Assembly (NCBI RefSeq): GCF_000003815.2
Contig: NC_049986.1
Location: 10,809,900-10,873,899, forward strand
Source: Branchiostoma floridae
Lineage: Eukaryota; Chordata; Leptocardii; Amphioxiformes; Branchiostomatidae
DNA length: 64,000 bases
Reading direction: 5' to 3'
Shown here: positions 61,601 to 64,000 of the stretch, piece after piece
Numbering within the stretch: the stretch's first letter is position 1
How the letters are laid out: every line of letters begins with the position of its first letter
Notes under the pieces: model-generated
What the model saw: the letters and a program-made list of their open reading frames with translations, nothing else
The model's database searches: none
What the model was told of the DNA's origin: nothing
Translations under genes and position numbers: made by a program

Positions 61601-62760
61601 CAGGTCTACATGACAAACATACGATTTCATTGAAACACAAGATTCTTTGTGGAAAACTGTTTCATTCTAATAACGTTTCGATGACCGCTTTAACCTTCCT
61701 CTGATTGCACATTGCACTGCAGTATAGGTGTCGCTTATTACAGATGCGGTCCTAAACGTAAATTTTACAAACTTTTATTTACATAGATAAATTAATGTTT
61801 TTATTCAAAGAGTGTATTACATACAAAGTGAAGTTACAACGATAACAATACATAAAGTATCATCTACTTAAAAATGCGGTTCCCCACGTGACTGAGTCCA
61901 TACCCCAACCCCATCACCGTTCATGACTGAAGAGACATATTTAAAGAACTCATTGAAAACGTTACTCACGTATATTTTCTTTATTGCCTTAATATAAAAT
62001 TCTTAACATGTGATGTTTCAAATGCTCTAGAAACTAATAATGTCAAAGAAAGATCTAAAAAAATAAGAACAAACCTTGTCCTCAAAGACTCTGGGGTCAC
62101 AATCCAAGCCCACATTGGCGTTGATGAGAGAACCGCCGCCTAGTCCACAACCTTGCACAACTGATACTTCCTTGTTTATGATTACCTAAAAAACGGTATT
62201 AATCAGGGCTTTTTATACAAACCTTGATCACAAACCTGGTGAACTGGCGATACTCGAAAGTACTGTACATGTTTATTTTTATTCATAAAAATGCCATTGT
62301 ATGACGGGGCTTTCTATAACAGGACGTCTGTTTGAAAATAACTAATACGGTGGTGAAACTAAGACATACTAAGCATCTTCAAGCGTTAAGACCGCGCATG
62401 ACCAGTGAGCTGCATTAAGGATAAATAAATCAAAGGTGAAAGCAATATTGTCGTGACCATACTTTATGCATGATCAGATTTGCCTTGTTTTTATCTCAGG
62501 GGCACTCAACTTTGACATATAATCCGCACTTAAGGAGCAGAACAGGCTTATTTTCAAGCATTCATCGCTCAGAATTTCATTCATTCCTCTGTTTACGTAC
62601 ATCTACAAGGTCAGTTGGATCGCCGTGCTTGCCGTCCAGAGCTGAGTTCCCTGTGTTGATCTCGACTTGCGTCTCCTTGGAGGCCTCTGATAGAGTATCC
62701 GGGTACTCTCCTGGCTGAAGCTCCTTACCCCGCTCCAGAACGCAGACGGACACGCCAGCC
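46532..62760 (-). CDS. GMC flavoprotein (cholesterol-oxidase-like) fused to alpha/beta hydrolase
   Basis: Eighteen exons are visible, about 1,070 codons; the first exon(s) lie beyond 64,000 and one exon is missing in the gap at 56,891-57,022. The N-terminal half is a GMC oxidoreductase. It shows the end of the FAD Rossmann unit (CVLERG), GCGLGGGSL, a Cys cluster plus GAKNT, GAGALGSTK, LGEHFSTNGD and the active-site HPLGGC. The C-terminal half is an alpha/beta hydrolase with LSHGMG (oxyanion loop), DVWLLDWRAS, the nucleophile elbow HCVGS and the catalytic-His motif NYGHID. Large bacterial GMC proteins with the same hydrolase tail are known to me from annotation. Likely chemistry is oxidation of a hydroxyl on a sterol or other hydrophobic alcohol, with a coupled acyl hydrolysis; the substrate is an inference. 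Exons are given separately. The intron between 50,939 and 47,606 contains the palindromic transposon. Confidence 0.88.
47397..47606 (-). CDS. Exon: penultimate, acid-residue region
   Basis: Acceptor CCAACAG|TGAAG; donor CAAGA|GTACGT. Encodes CLLDANGGDTYLPDHRLA, then LLDIPMCFIVGQKNMTFLP, where the strand and turn usually carry the catalytic acid. Identical to 40,451-40,660. Reading past the donor gives an open frame to 47,267 that lacks the catalytic His. Confidence 0.85.
47833..47954 (+). promoter_or_regulatory. Four DR1-type nuclear-receptor sites, left arm
   Basis: AGGTCA-G-AGGTCA at 47,833-47,845 and 47,902-47,914, and AGGTCA-G-GGGTCA at 47,869-47,881 and 47,942-47,954. Each lies in a tandem unit starting TATTCAGG. 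AGGTCA repeats spaced by one base are the known DR1 sites for RXR heterodimers and HNF4-type receptors. The match is seen; function is inferred. Confidence 0.6.
48125..48543. repeat. Array of twelve TACTCCGGAGCA motifs, left arm
   Basis: Twelve copies of TGCTCCGGAGTA (either strand reading is near-palindromic, core CTCCGGAG) plus two TGCTTTGGAGTA variants. They are separated mostly by 8-12 bp of A/T-rich spacer inside a duplicated unit of about 223 bp. Looks like a clustered protein-binding site. Confidence 0.85.
48609..48708. other. Assembly gap, 100 N, inside the palindromic element
   Basis: It begins exactly where the left arm stops matching available sequence. If the left half mirrored the right half fully, about 780 bp would be needed here, so the gap may be under-sized. 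The ten bases after the gap do not match the element gene. Confidence 0.95.
48719..48882 (-). pseudogene. Inverted truncated 5' end of the element gene
   Basis: This is the reverse complement of about 48,925-49,079. It covers the leader and the first codons (MPHVCEICDREF), then diverges to unrelated bases (CNY) just before the gap. The two start regions face away from each other across a spacer of about 40 bp, so the leader regions alone could fold into a long hairpin. Confidence 0.8.
49046..49675 (+). CDS. Element-encoded C2H2 finger / acidic tract protein, 209 aa
   Basis: I choose the Met at 49,046 (context AAAAGTATGCC) because the inverted copy conserves it and the finger follows at once; an in-frame ATG at 48,917 would add 43 residues of leader-like sequence. 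Residues 5-26 form one C2H2 finger (CEIC, 12 residues, H-x4-H, ending ERHLERKH). Residues about 30-140 are a disordered Asp/Glu/Ser/Thr-rich tract. The last 60 residues are folded-looking: TLYRDLTIALPHQPGD, then KKFYLIEFAAL, HSKNWVSEQTL and YGYLVLK. The F-Y-L-I-E-F and W-V spacing faintly recalls chromo/Tudor-like barrels. No catalytic motif is seen. A DNA-binding or recruiting role is inferred. No intron. Confidence 0.8.
   Translation: MPHVCEICDREFDRAFNLERHLERKHRDESGVASGEVVVDAETGSYRERDVFDDSDVSSEHDTDTVGSEGSTVSQDEGSVSDAESVMGSEQGDSTEETDSEQSGSESDTGTDVSSGTVSSDESERTGYDSGYHSGDEEEWTLYRDLTIALPHQPGDVPQSVIKQTKRAGKKFYLIEFAALPRYSNEIVHSKNWVSEQTLMKKYGYLVLK
49933..50351. repeat. Array of twelve TACTCCGGAGCA motifs, right arm
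   Basis: Mirror image of the left-arm array with the same twelve exact and two variant copies. The innermost copy lies about 260 bp after the element gene's stop codon. Confidence 0.85.
50522..50643 (-). promoter_or_regulatory. Four DR1-type nuclear-receptor sites, right arm
   Basis: Mirror copies of the left-arm sites: 50,631-50,643, 50,595-50,607, 50,562-50,574 and 50,522-50,534. Confidence 0.6.
50939..51064 (-). CDS. Exon: hydrolase cap, HENLNVATH segment
   Basis: Encodes ISFLYGLLYQHENLNVATHD, then EFFGYGNISAFMHLTKIL. Donor AAA|GTAAGT. The palindromic element lies downstream in the intron that follows. The matching exon is 41,062-41,187. Confidence 0.88.
51637..51851 (-). CDS. Exon: hydrolase cap region
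   Basis: Encodes AHPIVTKRIRRVAAKAKLPR, then GVNARLDPNGGCKDAM and ends with a Cys-containing stretch (ERCDSKVCR). Likely the lid above the active site. The matching exon is 41,746-41,960. Confidence 0.88.
52091..52207 (-). CDS. Exon: nucleophile elbow HCVGS
   Basis: 39 codons. Encodes QAVVHCVGSVTFFASLLMG. In the x-Nuc-x-G frame of an alpha/beta hydrolase elbow the nucleophile position is Cys, not Ser. The matching exon is 42,201-42,317 and keeps the Cys. Confidence 0.88.
52477..52513 (-). CDS. Micro-exon of 37 bp
   Basis: Acceptor CTTTCAG|GTA, donor ACG|GTAAAG. It encodes only (R)YDIPAAVDKIIT, and phases on both sides fit. It is present with the same length at 42,586-42,622. Confidence 0.85.
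53128..53272 (-). CDS. Exon: hydrolase strand DVWLLDWRAS
   Basis: Encodes DTNLLEYLVAREYDVWLLDW, then TQFTLDDAA. The Asp-x-Arg-Ala-Ser turn and the LDD helix precede the nucleophile elbow. The matching exon is 43,560-43,704. Confidence 0.88.
53472..53527. repeat. Two-copy 28-bp tandem repeat in intron, unit 2 only
   Basis: AATTGTTTATGAAACAAAGC plus CTCCAAAT occurs twice in a row; the other copy of the locus has only a single partial version near 43,865. Confidence 0.8.
53554..53632 (-). CDS. Exon: hydrolase oxyanion loop
   Basis: LRLTRYRAGSKGPVMLSHGM is the first core strand and HG-type oxyanion loop of the alpha/beta hydrolase. Ends phase 1. The matching exon in the other copy is 43,909-43,987. 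Confidence 0.88.
54493..54740 (-). CDS. Exon: pre-hydrolase helical segment
   Basis: Encodes IKVGDFMDQLSTMEV, then WMSRFFGFFAKSLWNIYGP and RDPQGKRPLRLRGAKREM. Same length as 44,842-45,089 in the other copy, with two amino-acid differences (GDG for GDD, AKRE for AKQE). Confidence 0.88.
55055..55154. other. Assembly gap, 100 N, in intron
   Basis: It lies in the intron between the exons at 55,444 and 54,740, where the two copies of the locus start to differ. Another sign that the assembler struggled with this heterozygous region. Confidence 0.95.
55155..55300 (-). mobile_element. tRNA-headed SINE fragment, minus strand
   Basis: On the minus strand GGTCACGAGTTCGATTCTCG carries a good B box (GTTCGATTC), preceded by TAGTGATTTGG as an A-box remnant. 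The truncated equivalent in unit 1 ends at 45,518, exactly at the duplication junction. Confidence 0.55.
55444..55642 (-). CDS. Exon: linker domain, part 2
   Basis: Acceptor TTGTAG|AAC, donor CTTA|GTAAGT. Encodes LYKMVLNAKDGQQFYFHG and GLGDTTTLFIKIYRG, continuing the beta domain that joins oxidase and hydrolase. Confidence 0.85.
56306..56565 (-). CDS. Exon: linker domain after GMC, part 1
   Basis: Encodes GFRFTERMVGSVN, then CEFILTIQSDDLQGML and GTVTCTALHKDPLTV. Beta-rich, with no separate name known to me. The same order (GF.E.M.G, LTI..DD, G.V.C..L) follows the GMC domain in the bacterial fusions I remember. Confidence 0.85.
56891..57022. other. Assembly gap of 132 N, probably hiding one exon
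   Basis: The exon before ends in phase 0 and the exon after needs one extra base, so at least one exon is missing. The missing part of the fold is the short C-terminal GMC segment (about 40 residues). No candidate is seen in the sequenced part of this intron. Confidence 0.75.
57115..57136. repeat. (GT)n microsatellite
   Basis: About eleven GT units in an intron. Confidence 0.9.
57668..58179 (-). CDS. Exon: catalytic HPLGGC segment
   Basis: A long exon of 171 codons. It contains TVHPLGGCAMG near its end, with the conserved active-site His of GMC oxidases, and stops at HKGQ|GTGATG in phase 0. The expected next segment, with the final FAD-contact and NP motif, is not visible. Confidence 0.92.
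58281..58395. repeat. Hairpin-forming dispersed repeat, copy 2
   Basis: Matches 22,500-22,617 in order: CGTTCGGCGTAACGCACCAG, a GC-rich loop, CAGCTGGTTATATTACACCG, then TTTGCACATCTATCTGCAA. It sits in the intron upstream of the exon ending at 58,179. Confidence 0.65.
58880..59013 (-). CDS. Exon: LGEHFSTNGD segment
   Basis: Acceptor CCCCAG|GGG, donor GCTG|GTAAGT. LSDQLGEHFSTNGD is the conserved stretch after the second FAD strand. Confidence 0.9.
60008..60174 (-). CDS. Exon: second FAD-site strand GAGALGST
   Basis: Encodes VEVKAVEKCKEGWRV, then ADIVILGAGALGSTKIL. The GAGALGST loop closes the FAD-binding domain. Ends in phase 2. Confidence 0.9.
60613..60761 (-). CDS. Exon: Cys cluster and GAKNT motif
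   Basis: Encodes CNGCGNCCSGCNYGAKNT followed by NYLPDARNHGAEI. The spacing of four Cys is C-x2-C-x2-C-x3-C, with a fifth Cys inside. GAKNT..NYLP is conserved in this flavoprotein group. Confidence 0.9.
61383..61605 (-). CDS. Exon: GMC substrate-domain segment
   Basis: Acceptor GTAG|ACC, donor GAAG|GTAAGT. Encodes TWPKAFRDDL through LYVNFE, with Trp-Pro and helix-rich sequence as in the family. Ends in phase 1. Confidence 0.88.
62075..62185 (-). CDS. Exon: GMC signature GCGLGGGSL
   Basis: 37 codons, phase 0 at both ends. VVQGCGLGGGSLINANVGL is the flavin-contacting Gly-rich segment of cholesterol-oxidase-type GMC proteins. Confidence 0.9.
62601..62760 (-). CDS. Exon: FAD-binding start region (first visible exon)
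   Basis: Acceptor CGCACAG|GGCTGG and donor GAT|GTACGT. It encodes AGVSVCVLERGKEL, whose Glu is the usual FAD-ribose contact after the Rossmann glycines. The GxGxxG itself must be in an upstream exon outside the window, since nothing suitable is seen at 62,761-64,000. Confidence 0.85.
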
Positions 62761-64000
62761 CTGTGCGAAGATTTCAAGAAAATGTTAGTGAACGGTCACA
62801 TCCGTATACTCAACAATTCTGTTTTTTTTTTTTTGCTTGTTTGTTTTCGGAACTCCATTAGTGATATCATCATCAACAATAGTGATATATTCAACCACTT
62901 TTCTTTCTGGAGTCCGTAACATACAATAAAATGAAACATAAGGAACAAAACAAATACAATGTGTGAACAGAAAAAGTAATAAAATCAACTTTTGTTACTT
63001 AAAATTATTAAGTTTACGAAAACACTTAATCTCTGGCGCAGAAAAAAAACGAATCTTTTGGGCTGACTCCATTATCATCACTCTTTACTTCTTTTACTCA
63101 TTCTTCTAGTTTCAGATATAGCGCGCGGAAAGATACATATTATTTAGGTGTGATACAAGCAACCTAGGTCAGAAGCGTTGTGCCTGATGATAAGATACAA
63201 GAAGCTCAGCTGGCGATGAACGCGCCTGTTGAGAAACGTAGTGCTTGCAATTGAACATATAACATATGGATCCACCATTGCGATGTCTTCTATATAGAAC
63301 AAGAGTTCGGAGACCTCATACCTCCATGAAATATTCTAATTATGCAAATGACTTTCACATTTGCAAAATTTATGCTTGCTAATGTACACCTTTCACTAAT
63401 GTACACAGGTCACAGTGTTGACAGCCCAATCATTTACTACACGTACTAAGAAAAATTAGGACACTTTCAAATTAATTATGCAAATTAGGGACTTATTTAC
63501 ATAATTAGTATCTGCTTAACTTCCGCCTGCCACAAACTACATATGTAACATGTAGCTGAGTCCTATATTGGAAAACACTGTAAATATAGAATTTCCTCAT
63601 GAAGTATGCAAATTAAGTCCAAATTTGCATAATTTTGATTTCATTATGTACATCTCTGCCACAGGTACCTGCATACCAAATATCATGGAAATCCATCATT
63701 CCTATGTTCCGTTATGCTTCTTGGAAGATTTTGACAAAAATGCTCATGCAGTTCCAGAGCAAGCCGCTAGGGGGCCCAAACATACACCATTTATTCCTTA
63801 CGTCAAAAGCTGTCTGCCACCAAGAAAGCAAGACCATAGCATGTCCAGGTAAAAAGATACAAAAAATGCTGTTCTGCTGTAGTACCAAGGTCACACACCA
63901 GGGGGCCCAAAATTGACCTTGACCTTCGTCTTCCTAACCCCTACCCACATACTAAATATCATTGTAGTCCATCAAGAGGTTCTCAAATTATGATGTCCAC
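62761..64000. other. No exon seen; dispersed repeat at the edge
   Basis: This should be intron and upstream sequence of the flavoprotein gene. From about 63,570 two related segments share AAATATCAT..A..TCCATC and AGGGGGCCCAAA. They look like a degenerate dispersed repeat that continues past the window. No GxGxxG exon on the minus strand was found. Confidence 0.5.

Overview
The window looks like eukaryotic, probably chordate, genomic DNA. It has AT-rich sequence, short GT-AG exons split by introns of a few hundred bases to a few kilobases, tRNA-derived SINEs, non-LTR and Penelope-like retroelement debris, several MITE families and four runs of N. The repeat types, the intron-rich gene and the pattern of near-allelic duplicates suggest amphioxus (Branchiostoma). 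That is an inference from style and could not be checked by a search.

Bases 1-38,572 are gene-poor. I see two copies of a TTAA-flanked (piggyBac-type) MITE, a 507-bp MITE with a 9-bp target duplication, a 605-bp MITE flanked by TA, tRNA-headed SINEs, LINE 3' ends, and a Penelope-like GIY-YIG remnant between inverted repeats with a hammerhead-like core. There are also a few unidentified open frames that may be exons.

Bases 38,573-62,760 hold one clear multi-exon gene on the minus strand. It encodes a cholesterol-oxidase-like GMC flavoprotein fused to a C-terminal alpha/beta hydrolase. I reconstructed 18 exons with consistent splice phases; the 5' end lies beyond 64,000 and one internal exon appears to be lost in the N run at 56,891-57,022. 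The last nine exons appear twice. One set (54,740-46,532) continues the full gene. The other (45,089-39,586) is a headless second set. The 3'-most 2.2 kb of the two sets appears identical, while the rest differs by scattered SNPs, indels and private transposon insertions. This looks more like two haplotypes laid end to end than an old tandem duplication.

The most unusual object is a 2,923-bp palindromic transposon at 47,777-50,699, inserted in the intron between the antepenultimate and penultimate exons of one set. The other set holds the exact empty site, proving a 4-bp ATGC target duplication. Its 832-bp inverted arms are colinear without indels. Each arm carries four DR1-type AGGTCA repeats, twelve copies of TACTCCGGAGCA and a 20-bp palindrome next to the tip. 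The element encodes no recognisable transposase. Its single frame encodes a protein with a C2H2 finger, a long acidic Ser-rich tract and a conserved-looking C-terminal block. An inverted truncated copy of the start of that gene faces it across about 40 bp.
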